This document shows positions 25,821 through 34,935 of a stretch of DNA of 64,000 nt, in pieces. The notes beneath the pieces are model-generated. The model saw nothing but the letters and a program-made list of their open reading frames with translations. It was not told the origin of the DNA and did no database searches. Source of the stretch: Marinobacter fonticola. GTDB lineage: Bacteria; Pseudomonadota; Gammaproteobacteria; Pseudomonadales; Oleiphilaceae. The translations under genes were made by a program, and so were the position numbers. The stretch is from the NCBI RefSeq assembly GCF_008122265.1, contig NZ_CP043042.1:3410001-3474000 (forward strand), in the 5' to 3' direction. Each line of letters starts with the position of its first letter. Within the stretch, counting starts at the first letter, position 1.

Positions 25821-27659
25821 ATGCCTAAGCCATCGCGGTCCACGCTTAAGCCATTGCGGTCCTTACATAGATCTTCGCGGTTAAAGCACCGCCGGTCATA
25901 CACTTGCCACGCCATACAGTGGATTAGAGGGGCCACTTTAGTTCGCGCGCTGATGCTCACGGGCTTTAGTTTGCAAGGTTGTGCCAGCACCACCGAGCCC
26001 CAGGGCGTCCCTCCCGCCAACCAGCCCCCCAAACAGCAAACCGCGCGCGAATTCATGGTCACCGCCGCCAATCCCAGAGCGGTGGAGGTCGGGGTGGAGG
26101 TTCTACGTAGCGGCGGCAATGCCATGGACGCGGCGGTCGCCGTGCAGATGGCACTGACCTTTGCCGAAGCACCCGAAACCGGCATTGGCGGCGGCGGGTT
26201 TATGCTCTACCGCGACGGCAAGAGCGGCGAAATCACCATGTACGACGGGCGCGAGAAGGCCCCCGCCGATGCGGAGAAGGACCGCTTCATGCTCTGGCGC
26301 TGGAGCATGCCACTGTGGGCGGCGGTGCCCAGCGGCTTGTCGGTCGGCGTGCCGGGTCTGGTTGCAATGATGCACGATGCCCATTCCGACCACGGCACCC
26401 AACCCTGGGCCGAGCTCTTCGAGCCCGCGATCGCGATGGCCGAGAACGGCATTCCCATGCCCCGGCGTTTACAGCGTCAAATCGAGAATGATTGGACCCT
26501 ACGTCTGCTGGGCGACACCGACGACTATTTCGTCGAGCAGTGGGAAGAGGACGATCCCCAGCTACGCAACCCGGAGTTGGCCAATACGTTGCGCGAAATC
26601 GCCGAACAAGGACCGGACGTTTTCTATAAGGGGCACATTGCCGAAGACATTGTTGCTGCAGCCCAAAGCCGCTGGCTCTGGGGTAGCGACCTGACCCTAG
26701 AAGACATGAGCAATTACCAGCCGGAGACCCGCGAGCCGGTTTGCGGCGACTATCGTCAATGGACGTTATGCGGCCTGGCCCCGCCATCCTCGGGGGGTAT
26801 CGCGGTTTTGCAGATTCTGGGGATGCTCGAGCAGTACGATATGAGCGCGCTGGAGCCGGTCAGCGCAGAGTCGATCCATCTGATTGCCGAGGCCAGCCGT
26901 CTCGCCTTTGCCGACCGTTTCAACTACGTAGGGGATCCCGCCTTCGTCGATGTACCGTCGGATGCGCTGATTGCGGAGCGCTACCTGGACCGAAGGTCCC
27001 GACTCATTCAAACGGATGTGGCGATGGCCGAAGCCAAGCCCGGGCAACCCGGCGGGCCCGTCTACCTGGAAGACGAAACCGTGCCCGAAGAAAAGGAAAC
27101 CACCGGCACCTCACACTTCAATATCGTCGACCGCGAGGGAAACATGGTGGTGATGACCAGCTCCATCGAAGCCCCCTTCGGCAGCCGTAACCGGGTAGAC
27201 GGTTTCTTTCTAAACAACCAGCTGACGGATTTCACGTTTCGCCCCTTCTACGACGGCGAGCTGATACCCAATGCGGTCGAACCGGGCAAGCGGCCGCGCA
27301 GTTCCATGGCGCCTATCATCGTTATGAACCCGGAAGGCGAGGTTGAGCTGATCGTGGGTTCCCGCGGCGGCAGCCGCATTATCGGCTATGTGGTCAAGGC
27401 CCTGGTAGGCGTCCTCGACTGGAACTTGAGTATTCAGGAGGCGATCGCCCTACCGAACTTCCTTCATCGCGGCGAGGGCAAGCCACTGGAGCTCGAGGCC
27501 GGCACGGCGGCGGCCTCCCACGCGGATGCATTGCGTGATATGGGCCATGACGTCCAGGTTCTGCGCCTGGAAAGCGGTATCCACGGCATCCAGCGCACCC
27601 GTGACGGCTGGCGCGGCGGCGCCGATCCCAGAATGGACGGCATCGCCCTCGGGGACTGA
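25821..27659 (+). CDS. ggt: Gamma-glutamyltranspeptidase, copy 2 (probable lipoprotein)
   Basis: A 612-residue paralogue of the divergent ggt. The start at 25821 follows GGAG; an earlier in-frame codon at 25773 lacks one. The N-terminus holds a lipobox LTGFSLQGC (Cys54), suggesting a lipid-anchored enzyme, but the ~40 residues before it are unusually long and Arg-rich, and derive from an imperfect DNA repeat (AAGCCATCGCGGTCC / AAGCCATTGCGGTCC). The catalytic Thr is in TGTSHFN at about residue 430; GGNAMDAAVAVQMAL, GIGGGGFMLYRDG, YDGREKAP and SRGGSRIIGYV match the first copy. Thus both should self-process. Different anchoring may place the two enzymes in different envelope sites. Confidence 0.9.
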   Translation: MPKPSRSTLKPLRSLHRSSRLKHRRSYTCHAIQWIRGATLVRALMLTGFSLQGCASTTEPQGVPPANQPPKQQTAREFMVTAANPRAVEVGVEVLRSGGNAMDAAVAVQMALTFAEAPETGIGGGGFMLYRDGKSGEITMYDGREKAPADAEKDRFMLWRWSMPLWAAVPSGLSVGVPGLVAMMHDAHSDHGTQPWAELFEPAIAMAENGIPMPRRLQRQIENDWTLRLLGDTDDYFVEQWEEDDPQLRNPELANTLREIAEQGPDVFYKGHIAEDIVAAAQSRWLWGSDLTLEDMSNYQPETREPVCGDYRQWTLCGLAPPSSGGIAVLQILGMLEQYDMSALEPVSAESIHLIAEASRLAFADRFNYVGDPAFVDVPSDALIAERYLDRRSRLIQTDVAMAEAKPGQPGGPVYLEDETVPEEKETTGTSHFNIVDREGNMVVMTSSIEAPFGSRNRVDGFFLNNQLTDFTFRPFYDGELIPNAVEPGKRPRSSMAPIIVMNPEGEVELIVGSRGGSRIIGYVVKALVGVLDWNLSIQEAIALPNFLHRGEGKPLELEAGTAAASHADALRDMGHDVQVLRLESGIHGIQRTRDGWRGGADPRMDGIALGD

Positions 27660-27674
27660 TGCAAGAGGCCATTA

Positions 27675-27724
27675 GGCGTCATTCAGAGGCTTCCTGGGTC
27701 TGGGCGTTACTCAGAGGCTCTGGG
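27675..27724. repeat. Two imperfect ~24-bp direct repeats after ggt copy 2
   Basis: GGCGTCATTCAGAGGCT (27675-) and GGCGTTACTCAGAGGCT (27703-), each followed by CTGGG. Another short-tandem tract just after a stop codon, as at 7916 and 16715. Confidence 0.65.
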
Positions 27725-27965
27725 GCCGTCTTTTAATCCCTGTCCTCCGGAAAATGCGCATCCGCCGGCTAACCCGTGGCGTAACCTCTTTAAGGATGGA
27801 CGCTAAAGCATGGAGCTGGGAAGGGAGTCACAGCGTCTTAAATCTATGCAACGTCCGCCGCGCGACTCGCTTTTCATGTATCGTTTCCACTCAAGCAAAC
27901 GCGGCCAGTATCCGTTGTACGGCGATCCCTTCCCGGTGAACCCGAGAGCCCCAAGGACAGGATCA

Positions 27966-30389
27966 ATGTCAGCATCTCAGGCAGATCAGGAATTTCAGCA
28001 GCTTCGGCACCAGTATATTCAGGGCCTCCCCCGGCGCTTAGAGCAAATCCAGGCGGCCTGGAACAGGCTTCAGCACATCAGCTGGGACCCGAAGATCCTG
28101 GCCGCGCTCACCGGCGCAGTCCACAAACTGAACGCGAGTGGCAGCACGTTCGGCCTGCCCCACGTCACCCGCGACGCCGAGCAACTCGAACAGCTGCTCC
28201 GTCAGTTACAGACACCGGAGACCTCGGGCGCGGTGGATCGCCGAGATATCTCCCGGGTGTTGGGTAGGCTGTCCCACACGGCCAGTCAGGCTCGCAACGA
28301 GACGACCGCCGGCTACGTCCCCGCGCCACCCAATCCGGCTGCTGAAGCGCCCTTTCATATTGCTGTCATCGAGGACGACCCCGGCCACGCTCGACACATT
28401 CAAACGGTGCTGGAAAAACTGGGCTACGACGCCCACCTGTTTGCCAGCCCCGACGCCTGGTCCCGTGACACCCGTGACTACGGCTACCAGCTTCTACTAC
28501 TGGGTGTCAGTTCGCCCCAGGCCCGTCTGGAGGGTCTCGCCTGGCTGGAGCGCTTGCGGGAGACCGAAGCCACCCTGCCCATCGCCTTGTTGACTGAGCG
28601 CACCGATATGGTGGCCCGAATGCGCGCGCTCCAGGCCGGCGCCGATCTCTATTTGACCAAACCGCTGGATGTCACCGTATTGTCGCGCCATATCCAGCGT
28701 TTGCAGCACCCTAGCGAGAACACCGGGCCAAGGGTGCTCTGGGCCGATGACGACACGGATTTGCTGGCGCACTACCAAGCCTTACTGACCGAGCGGGGCT
28801 ACCAATTTGACGCGCTGCCACAGGCCGTACGTTTGCTGGAACGGGTGGAAGCCTTCCAGCCCGACGTCATTGTGCTGGACTACGAAATGTCGGGCTGTAC
28901 CGGCTTGAAGCTGGCGCAAATGCTGCGCCAGGATCCGCGCTACATGAACATCCCTATCCTCTTCGTATCGGCATCGGCCGGGGGCCGCCCCAGCTCCGAT
29001 CAAGACATTAGCAACCAGGTTGGCAACGCATTTTTCCAGAAACCGCTGAACGACAACCGCTTTCTGCGCTGCCTGCAATCCCATATCGCCCAAACCCGTC
29101 TGTTCGCCTCACCCCCGGAGATGTCCCGGTACGACGCGGCGCAATTACAAAAGCCCCATGAGTTCCTCGCCAGCCTGGAGGTTCAGTTGGCGGCGAGCGA
29201 ACCCGAGAGCGTATCGGCCCGGCATTACCTGATCTGCATCAGTATCGATAACGAGCCTTACCTTAAGGCGCGATACGGCATGCACGCGATGGTGCGCTTG
29301 GGCGCCCAACTGGAGAAGCACCTGGCGCGCCAGCCGGCCGTCAACAGCGCCGGTTGCGCCATGGGTAGCGGCCGTTTCCTGTTGTTGCTGGAAGCTCCGG
29401 CCAGCATAGATGGCGCGCCATTCGTCGAGGCCTTCCACCAGTCCCTGAATGGGCGCGACTGGGTTCCGGTGCCGTTTAACCGCGCCATCGGTCTAAGCAT
29501 GGGCGCTGTGCATCTCGACCCCGCCCTGGACGTGGACCGCGCTCTATCCCAGGCCGAAGCCGCCTGTACCCGGGCTGCCAAAGCCGGTGGCGGTCAATGG
29601 ACCTGGTATGCCACGGATGCCCGCACGGGCCTGACCAATCACTTGAGAGAATTACTTCGAGCCCGTGCCTTTACCCTGCACTACCAGCCAGTCATGAACA
29701 TGGACAACGACGATACCCTGTTCGAGGCGCTGGTACGCTTGGTGGACGACGATCAGGCGGTGTATATGCCGAGCCAGTTCCTGCCCTGGCTACCATCGGG
29801 CAGTCGCAGTAATTTCGACGACCTGGACCGCTGGGTGATCGAGCACGCCGTGGATAACCTGGTCAAACTGGAGGCGCGAACGTCGGTGGCCCACTCGGTT
29901 ATCGTCAAACTGTCCTCCCCGCTGGCGGATGTGGAGCTGATGCAGCCTTTTGTGGCTCACGTTATCCGCAAGTCCGGCCTCAAACATATCCGGCAGATCT
30001 ATCTCGCGTTTTCCAATCCCACGGTACTCAAGGATATTCCGCGCGCCCGCCGGGTCTTCGAGCACATGCGCAAATTGGGCTGCGGCATCATCGTCGAGCA
30101 TGTCGAGCCAGGCAGCAGCATCGTTCAACTGCTCCAGGATGTGGGCTCGGTGGACTTCGTCAAACTCAACCCGGAGTATGGCGCTATGGAGACCCACACC
30201 CCGGAGCTGGAGCTATTGCTGGACCAACTCACCGCGTTTTTCGGTTCCTCCCAGCCGATCATCGTTACCGGCGTGGAAGATGCCCGGGTTCTGACCAAAT
30301 TCTGGGAGCGCGGCATCCGCTATTTCCAGGGTTACTTTATCCAGAAACCCGGCTTGATGATGAATCACACGGCCGCCCACGATAGTTAA
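27966..30389 (+). CDS. Hpt-REC-REC-GGDEF-EAL protein with degenerate c-di-GMP sites
   Basis: An ~807-residue multi-domain signalling protein. The start at 27966 follows AGGA and places an Hpt-like helical domain (about 1-100) at the N-terminus. A first receiver-like domain (about 120-240) lacks the phosphoacceptor: the usual Asp is replaced in YQLLLLGVSS. A second receiver (about 245-370) is intact, with WADDDTD and VLDYEM. A GGDEF-like domain follows with MGSGRF in place of GGDEF. The EAL-like domain keeps FEALVRL but has VKLSS where INLS is usual, VEHVEPG in place of DDFGTG, and DFVKLNP for D-x-x-K-I-D. It is therefore probably a c-di-GMP or protein-binding effector (FimX-like logic) rather than an enzyme. 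A longer start at 27810 is possible. Confidence 0.82.
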   Translation: MSASQADQEFQQLRHQYIQGLPRRLEQIQAAWNRLQHISWDPKILAALTGAVHKLNASGSTFGLPHVTRDAEQLEQLLRQLQTPETSGAVDRRDISRVLGRLSHTASQARNETTAGYVPAPPNPAAEAPFHIAVIEDDPGHARHIQTVLEKLGYDAHLFASPDAWSRDTRDYGYQLLLLGVSSPQARLEGLAWLERLRETEATLPIALLTERTDMVARMRALQAGADLYLTKPLDVTVLSRHIQRLQHPSENTGPRVLWADDDTDLLAHYQALLTERGYQFDALPQAVRLLERVEAFQPDVIVLDYEMSGCTGLKLAQMLRQDPRYMNIPILFVSASAGGRPSSDQDISNQVGNAFFQKPLNDNRFLRCLQSHIAQTRLFASPPEMSRYDAAQLQKPHEFLASLEVQLAASEPESVSARHYLICISIDNEPYLKARYGMHAMVRLGAQLEKHLARQPAVNSAGCAMGSGRFLLLLEAPASIDGAPFVEAFHQSLNGRDWVPVPFNRAIGLSMGAVHLDPALDVDRALSQAEAACTRAAKAGGGQWTWYATDARTGLTNHLRELLRARAFTLHYQPVMNMDNDDTLFEALVRLVDDDQAVYMPSQFLPWLPSGSRSNFDDLDRWVIEHAVDNLVKLEARTSVAHSVIVKLSSPLADVELMQPFVAHVIRKSGLKHIRQIYLAFSNPTVLKDIPRARRVFEHMRKLGCGIIVEHVEPGSSIVQLLQDVGSVDFVKLNPEYGAMETHTPELELLLDQLTAFFGSSQPIIVTGVEDARVLTKFWERGIRYFQGYFIQKPGLMMNHTAAHDS

Positions 30390-30510
30390 CGCGCCTTAAA
30401 TAACTGTCATTGGTTTTTTATGAACGTCAGCGGTTCAATGTTCGTATACAAGGATGAACGACAAGTGATAACCCATAGTGAACGTACTAAGCAACGCGGA
30501 GGAAAAGCGT

Positions 30511-30996
30511 ATGTCTAGTCAGGAACACAAGGAAAAAGTCTGGAACCTCATCCGGCACATCAAGACCGGCATGTTGACCACAATGCATGGCGAGGAACTC
30601 CGGGCGCGTCCGATGCATCTGGTGCAGGACGAGTACGATGGAACGCTCTGGTTCTTTACCGACCTCGAATCGGAAAAGGTCTTCGAGCTAGAGAAAGATC
30701 ATGATCTCTGCGTATCGTTTGCCGATACCCATGACGACACTTATGTCTCTCTGACCGGCGTGGGTCGCATCGTTCAAGACAAGGCATTGATCGACAAATT
30801 CTGGAATCCATTCATCGGTGCGTGGTTTCCCGACGGCAAGGGTTCGCCCAATGTTGGTCTGATCGAAATCAAGGTCCAGAAAGGCGAATTCTGGAACAGT
30901 GATACCAGTAAAATGGTGTCGTTCTTTAAAATGGCGAAGGCCAACGCGAAAGACGAGACGCCGGACATGGGTGAACACGAGAAATTCGGCACCTAA
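30511..30996 (+). CDS. General stress protein 26-like PNPOx-fold protein
   Basis: A 161-residue protein of the pyridoxamine 5'-phosphate oxidase-like split-barrel fold. It contains HIKTGMLTTMHGEELRARPM, LWFFTDLESEKVFEL and VSLTGVGRIVQDKALID, the pattern of general stress protein 26 and related flavin-binding proteins. A strong GGAGG precedes the ATG at 30511; an in-frame GTG at 30478 has no ribosome site. It lies alone in front of a strong hairpin. The family binds FMN or FAD and is linked to stress resistance, but the reaction is unknown. Confidence 0.88.
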   Translation: MSSQEHKEKVWNLIRHIKTGMLTTMHGEELRARPMHLVQDEYDGTLWFFTDLESEKVFELEKDHDLCVSFADTHDDTYVSLTGVGRIVQDKALIDKFWNPFIGAWFPDGKGSPNVGLIEIKVQKGEFWNSDTSKMVSFFKMAKANAKDETPDMGEHEKFGT

Positions 30997-31034
30997 GCAT
31001 TACGCTCGTCCGATGTCCCGTTGGCTCAGCAAAC

Positions 31035-31060
31035 ACGGAAGCGGCTACGGCCGCTTCCGT
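31035..31060. terminator. 11-bp hairpin with TACG tetraloop
   Basis: ACGGAAGCGGC / GCCGCTTCCGT with loop TACG: a very stable stem between two convergent genes. It lacks a T run, so it may act as a bidirectional block to transcription or protect 3' ends. Confidence 0.65.
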
Positions 31061-31114
31061 CCGGCCAGCATTCTTACCCTCACGCGCCAGTTCACCTAGC
31101 GCAAACGATCCCAA

Positions 31115-31600
31115 CTAGATGCTTTCTCTGAGCTTTTCCGTTTCTTCGTCCACTTCGTCTTCGGCATTGCGCCAAGCCTCCGATAACCGGTCATAGGCAT
31201 CGGCGAACTCGCCCTTGATCGCACTCCAGGCCGACACCGAGCTGTCTTTCAGGCGTGCGTACCATTCGGCCACTTTTGCTCGCTGGTCTTTCAGGGCATC
31301 CAGGCTTCTCTGCGTCTCTTCCCGCGCTTCATCGCTCATTTCGTCCCAGTTCTCGGCCAGGCCCTCTTCCAGGCTATCGATACGCTTGTCCAGCGCATCG
31401 AGGGTCTGATTGATAGCCTGTATCGCGTCTTCACGCTGGTCGGCGGTGTAGCTTTCCAGTTTTTGAGCCAGGGCCTGGGTATCCTGTTTCAGCGCCTCCA
31501 CCGAAACATCGTTGTCATCGGCCTGGACGGCTGTGAACCCGACAATACCGGCCAACACCAAGGCTAAGCGGCCAAGAACGGGAACGTGGAATGCGCGCAT
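31115..31600 (-). CDS. Periplasmic coiled-coil protein of unknown function
   Basis: A 161-residue protein with a signal peptide (RLALVLAGIVGFTAVQA, cleavage before DDND). The mature part is almost entirely charged helix (ALKQDTQALAQKLES, LDKRIDSLEEGLAE, DALKDQRAKVAEWY), forming a probable coiled coil or amphipathic helical bundle. The tail AWSAIKGEFADAYDRL with spaced Trp/Tyr recalls the repeats of the PRC-barrel protein at 57235. No enzymatic motif is present. A periplasmic structural or stress role is only a guess. Confidence 0.7.
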   Translation of the reverse strand: MRAFHVPVLGRLALVLAGIVGFTAVQADDNDVSVEALKQDTQALAQKLESYTADQREDAIQAINQTLDALDKRIDSLEEGLAENWDEMSDEAREETQRSLDALKDQRAKVAEWYARLKDSSVSAWSAIKGEFADAYDRLSEAWRNAEDEVDEETEKLRESI

Positions 31601-31647
31601 ATAGACTCCTCTTGCTATCGACCGTTGCGGTCAGTACTCGATCAGAT

Positions 31648-32460
31648 TCAGGTTACCGCCAAAGACGACCCATTGCTGCCTTCGGTCACCGCGGATTGGC
31701 GCCTGAGGGCCGCACCCAGGCGGCGAAAATACTCAGCAAAGGCCTCGCCGATGCGTTCACGCTGCGCGCCTTCGGGATAAAGGCCCAACTGCGCTTCTTT
31801 CGACTCCCGCGTGCCTTTGACTAAAAAGGCATTCTTACAGGCTGCATCCTGCACGAACGCTTCGAAGGCGCGGGCACAGAGCTCTTCCGGTTGGCTGAAG
31901 TAAAAGATCCCGGCGGCCTTGTCGGCCCGCACAGACTGCTGGAAAAGCTGACTCGGTTCCACTCCTTTCTCGTTCAGCAAAACCGCTTGAAAACAGCGTT
32001 GCAATAATTGGTTAAGGGGATGTTCCACAGCGTCCGCCTTGTCCAGCCAGACTTTGGAGGCAAAGGCGGCGGGTCCGACACCGGCGAAGAGCTTGGTGCA
32101 AATATAGTGGTCGAAGGCGTGAAACCACTCGTGGGCGATACTGCCCGGCCCGGCGTTCTTGGCCAGGGCGAAGCTGCGGGTCGCCGGTGTGTAATGGGCG
32201 GACACCCCAGGCCTGCCGCCAATACCGTATTGCAACGCCAAGGTGCCCCGGAGCGAAACCAGCTCTTCCGGGCCGCCCAGGATATGCATCAAATCGCAGA
32301 GCGCGTCGTAGAACAGGCCCGCGCTTCGTTGCTTCTCCACGTCGGTTACCCAGCGCCCCAGTTCGACGGAACGAAACTGAAAGCGGCGGCGCACATCCAG
32401 AAACGTAACGCTCGAGCCGGCTCGATGATCGGGTCCTCGCCGGTAAAATGGACGTGTCAT
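31648..32460 (-). CDS. CLCA_X-type protein with HExxH metalloprotease-like motif
   Basis: A 270-residue protein. The ATG at 32460 is preferred because GGGGA lies six bases upstream; an in-frame codon at 32481 exists. The centre contains IAHEWFHAFDHYI, a HExxH zinc motif with a further His, preceded by a long segment of alternating hydrophobic residues. This layout matches proteins labelled CLCA_X in marine gammaproteobacteria. No signal peptide is seen, so it would be cytoplasmic. The fold may be a zincin, but proteolytic activity has not been shown for the family to my knowledge. C-terminal Cys and Arg-rich helices are unassigned. Confidence 0.7.
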   Translation of the reverse strand: MTRPFYRRGPDHRAGSSVTFLDVRRRFQFRSVELGRWVTDVEKQRSAGLFYDALCDLMHILGGPEELVSLRGTLALQYGIGGRPGVSAHYTPATRSFALAKNAGPGSIAHEWFHAFDHYICTKLFAGVGPAAFASKVWLDKADAVEHPLNQLLQRCFQAVLLNEKGVEPSQLFQQSVRADKAAGIFYFSQPEELCARAFEAFVQDAACKNAFLVKGTRESKEAQLGLYPEGAQRERIGEAFAEYFRRLGAALRRQSAVTEGSNGSSLAVT

Positions 32461-32702
32461 GAATCCCCAGATACTGTGCATTTATACAGGCATTTTGAGC
32501 TAGTTGGCGATAAAAGCAACCCGAAACGAGCGGCTGTTCGTGTAATCCACGGCTGTTCTGCACACGTGGCCTAACGTATTATTTCTTTTTAATTTTCTTT
32601 TTTTGGCAATCCCGCTAACGTCGGGGCTGGGTTTTATTTTCGTGGTTTTCACCGGTCGGGGGTGCGCCCATGCCATACCCGGCTGTTCAAGGATAGCTCC
32701 CC

Positions 32703-33317
32703 ATGTCGGACGGATCCGAAAAAGCAGGCTATGTGCGCCGTCAGCTGAATCGTCTACGCCGGTTGATCGACCGCCTTATCTACTCTCGCCACATGCTTTG
32801 GGGGGTCGGCATCGCCTCCTTCCTCGAATCGATCATCGTTCCCATTCCGCTGGAAGCCATCCTGATTCCTTTGATGCAGGCTCGCCGCAGCGCGATGATC
32901 GCCATCAGTACCGCCGCCTTGCTCGGCTGTTTGGTGGGTGCCAGCGTCGGTTATGCCGTAGGCTATTTCGTGTTCGATGCCATCGGTCCGCAATTGGTGT
33001 CGCTGATAGCCTCCCAGCAACAATACGAACAGGTCCGCCAGCAGATGGAAAGCCAGGGCTTCTGGTTCGTATTGAGCGTTGGCGTCGTTCCGATCCCGTT
33101 CCAGATTGCCATGCTGGCGGCCGGGGCCACCAAATACTCGTTCGCCCTGTTTATCGCCGCATCGGTGTTGGCCCGCGCCGTACGTTACTACGGTCTGGCG
33201 GCGCTGGTCTGGCTTGCGGGCAATCAGGCTCAGGCGCTGTTCGAGCGTCACAAACTGCCCGTCGCACTCGGCCTGACCGCAGTCGTCGCTGCAGTCTGGG
33301 GCCTCTCACTGCTTTGA
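32703..33317 (+). CDS. DedA/VTT-family membrane protein (YqaA-like)
   Basis: A 204-residue inner-membrane protein with a basic 30-residue N-terminus and about five hydrophobic segments. ASFLESIIVPIPLEAILIPL and the re-entrant loop VVPIPFQIAMLAAGAT are typical of the VTT/DedA superfamily, YqaA branch. Members are proposed lipid flippases or proton-coupled transporters that support membrane homeostasis. A terminator follows 25 bp after the stop codon, so the gene forms its own unit. Confidence 0.88.
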   Translation: MSDGSEKAGYVRRQLNRLRRLIDRLIYSRHMLWGVGIASFLESIIVPIPLEAILIPLMQARRSAMIAISTAALLGCLVGASVGYAVGYFVFDAIGPQLVSLIASQQQYEQVRQQMESQGFWFVLSVGVVPIPFQIAMLAAGATKYSFALFIAASVLARAVRYYGLAALVWLAGNQAQALFERHKLPVALGLTAVVAAVWGLSLL

Positions 33318-33341
33318 ACCGGGATTGTTCAGAGACGGCTC

Positions 33342-33370
33342 AAACCGGCCCCTTTAATTCCGGTTTTTTT
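33342..33370 (+). terminator. Rho-independent terminator after the DedA-like gene
   Basis: AAACCGG / CCGGTTT stem with an 11-base loop, followed by a run of seven T. Confidence 0.85.
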
Positions 33371-33506
33371 GCCTCAACACTCACCCTGTACCAAGCTAAC
33401 TAAGACCACCACCTTGGGGGACGTTTGCAGCGCCGCGCAACACAGTGATTCGCCGCAGAATGGACTTTTTCAGTGGCCCCCTTAAACCCACGGAACTGGA
33501 GGATCG

Positions 33507-34850
33507 ATGTCGAAAACCGCGCTTAGCCTGTCCTCGTTAATTGCCAGTATCATTCTGCTTATCGGCGGCAATGCCTTCCTGATGACGCTACTCGGGTTAC
33601 GTCTCAGTATCGAAGGTTTCAATCCCAACGTGATCGGCTGGATTCTCGTATTTTATTCCGTCGGTTTCGTTTGCGGGACGCTCTTAGCTGGACGCATTAT
33701 CGAGCGTGTCGGTCATATTCGCGCCTTCGCTGTGTTCGCTGCCGTGTTGGCGGCGTCGATCCTGCTCTACCCGATGGCGGTAAAAGCCGGGCTGTGGGGT
33801 GTTCTGCGAGCATTAGGCGGCTTCGTCATGGCCGGCCTGATGATCGTGATGGAGAGCTGGTTTAGCAGCCGTGCGGACAACAAGAACCGGGCGTCGCTGT
33901 TCGCTATCTATCAAATCGTGTTTTTCCTCTCGACCGCCGGTGGCCAGGTGCTGATCCGGGTCGCCGATCCGGCGGGCTTCATTCCCTTTTCTCTAGCTGC
34001 GATGCTGGTCTCCCTGGCGCTGGTTCCGCTATCGCTAACCCGCCGCAGTTCACCGGCCATTGTGCAGGGCGAGCGGATGTCGCTGGTAAAGCTCTACCGT
34101 ATTTCGCCGGTAGGCACGCTAGGCGCATTGGTAGCCGGGCTATTGATCAGTGCCTTCTATGCCATGGGCCCGGTCTATGCCAACGAAATTGGTCTCAATG
34201 TGAACCAGCTGTCCAACTTCATGGCCTCGGCAATCGTTGCCGCTATGCTCCTGGCGTGGCCCGTGGGCCGTTTCTGCGACCATTTCGACCGCTACCGTGT
34301 GATGCAGCTCACCGCCGTGATCGCAGCCGGCTGTAGTATTGCCGCAGCGCTGGTGGGGAGCGTCAACATGCTCGTGCTCATCCTCTTCGTCGGTCTATAC
34401 ATGGGGATCAGCGCCACGCTGTACCCCATCGCTGTCGCCATCAGCAACGACCGCATGGATAGCCATCAGATCACCGCTGCCAGTACTGCGCTGTTACTGA
34501 GCTACGGTATCGGTAGCTGTATCGGCCCGATCGTCAGCTCCTTTGCCATGGGACTACTGGGACCAGAGGGACTCTTCATCAGCAACGCGGTGATTCTGGG
34601 CTTGCTGATGCTATTCATTACCGTAGGTCCCGGTCGACACAAGCGCGTGCCAGTAGAGGAGCAAGAGCATTACTACACCACCACGCCGGAAATGGCGCTG
34701 GGTATGGCCGACCTGGACCCGCGTAACCCCGACTTCGAAAACCATAGCGAAGCAGACGCGGCAGACGAAGGGGAGGCGCCGCCTGCGCACGAGGTGGAAA
34801 CGACGGACGTGCCGGACGAACGAACGCCGGAAGAACACAAGCCAAGCTAG
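33507..34850 (+). CDS. MFS transporter (YcaD-like)
   Basis: A 447-residue major facilitator protein with twelve hydrophobic segments. The loop between helices 2 and 3 reads GRIIERVGHIRAF, the family G-x-x-x-[DE]-R-x-G signature. The overall pattern (LGLRLSIEGFNPNVIGW, MIVMESWFSSRADNKNRA) resembles YcaD-type exporters. The last ~75 residues are a soluble tail extremely rich in Asp/Glu (EADAADEGEAPPAHEVETTD), which is unusual and may be regulatory. GGAGG precedes the ATG. Substrate is unknown. Confidence 0.87.
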   Translation: MSKTALSLSSLIASIILLIGGNAFLMTLLGLRLSIEGFNPNVIGWILVFYSVGFVCGTLLAGRIIERVGHIRAFAVFAAVLAASILLYPMAVKAGLWGVLRALGGFVMAGLMIVMESWFSSRADNKNRASLFAIYQIVFFLSTAGGQVLIRVADPAGFIPFSLAAMLVSLALVPLSLTRRSSPAIVQGERMSLVKLYRISPVGTLGALVAGLLISAFYAMGPVYANEIGLNVNQLSNFMASAIVAAMLLAWPVGRFCDHFDRYRVMQLTAVIAAGCSIAAALVGSVNMLVLILFVGLYMGISATLYPIAVAISNDRMDSHQITAASTALLLSYGIGSCIGPIVSSFAMGLLGPEGLFISNAVILGLLMLFITVGPGRHKRVPVEEQEHYYTTTPEMALGMADLDPRNPDFENHSEADAADEGEAPPAHEVETTDVPDERTPEEHKPS

Positions 34851-34935
34851 TCAGCGCCTAGCCCTCTGAATAACGCCTGGGAATTAACTGAGCGCACGCG
34901 CTCTTGATGCGTTATTCGGAGGGCCAAGGCTTGGA

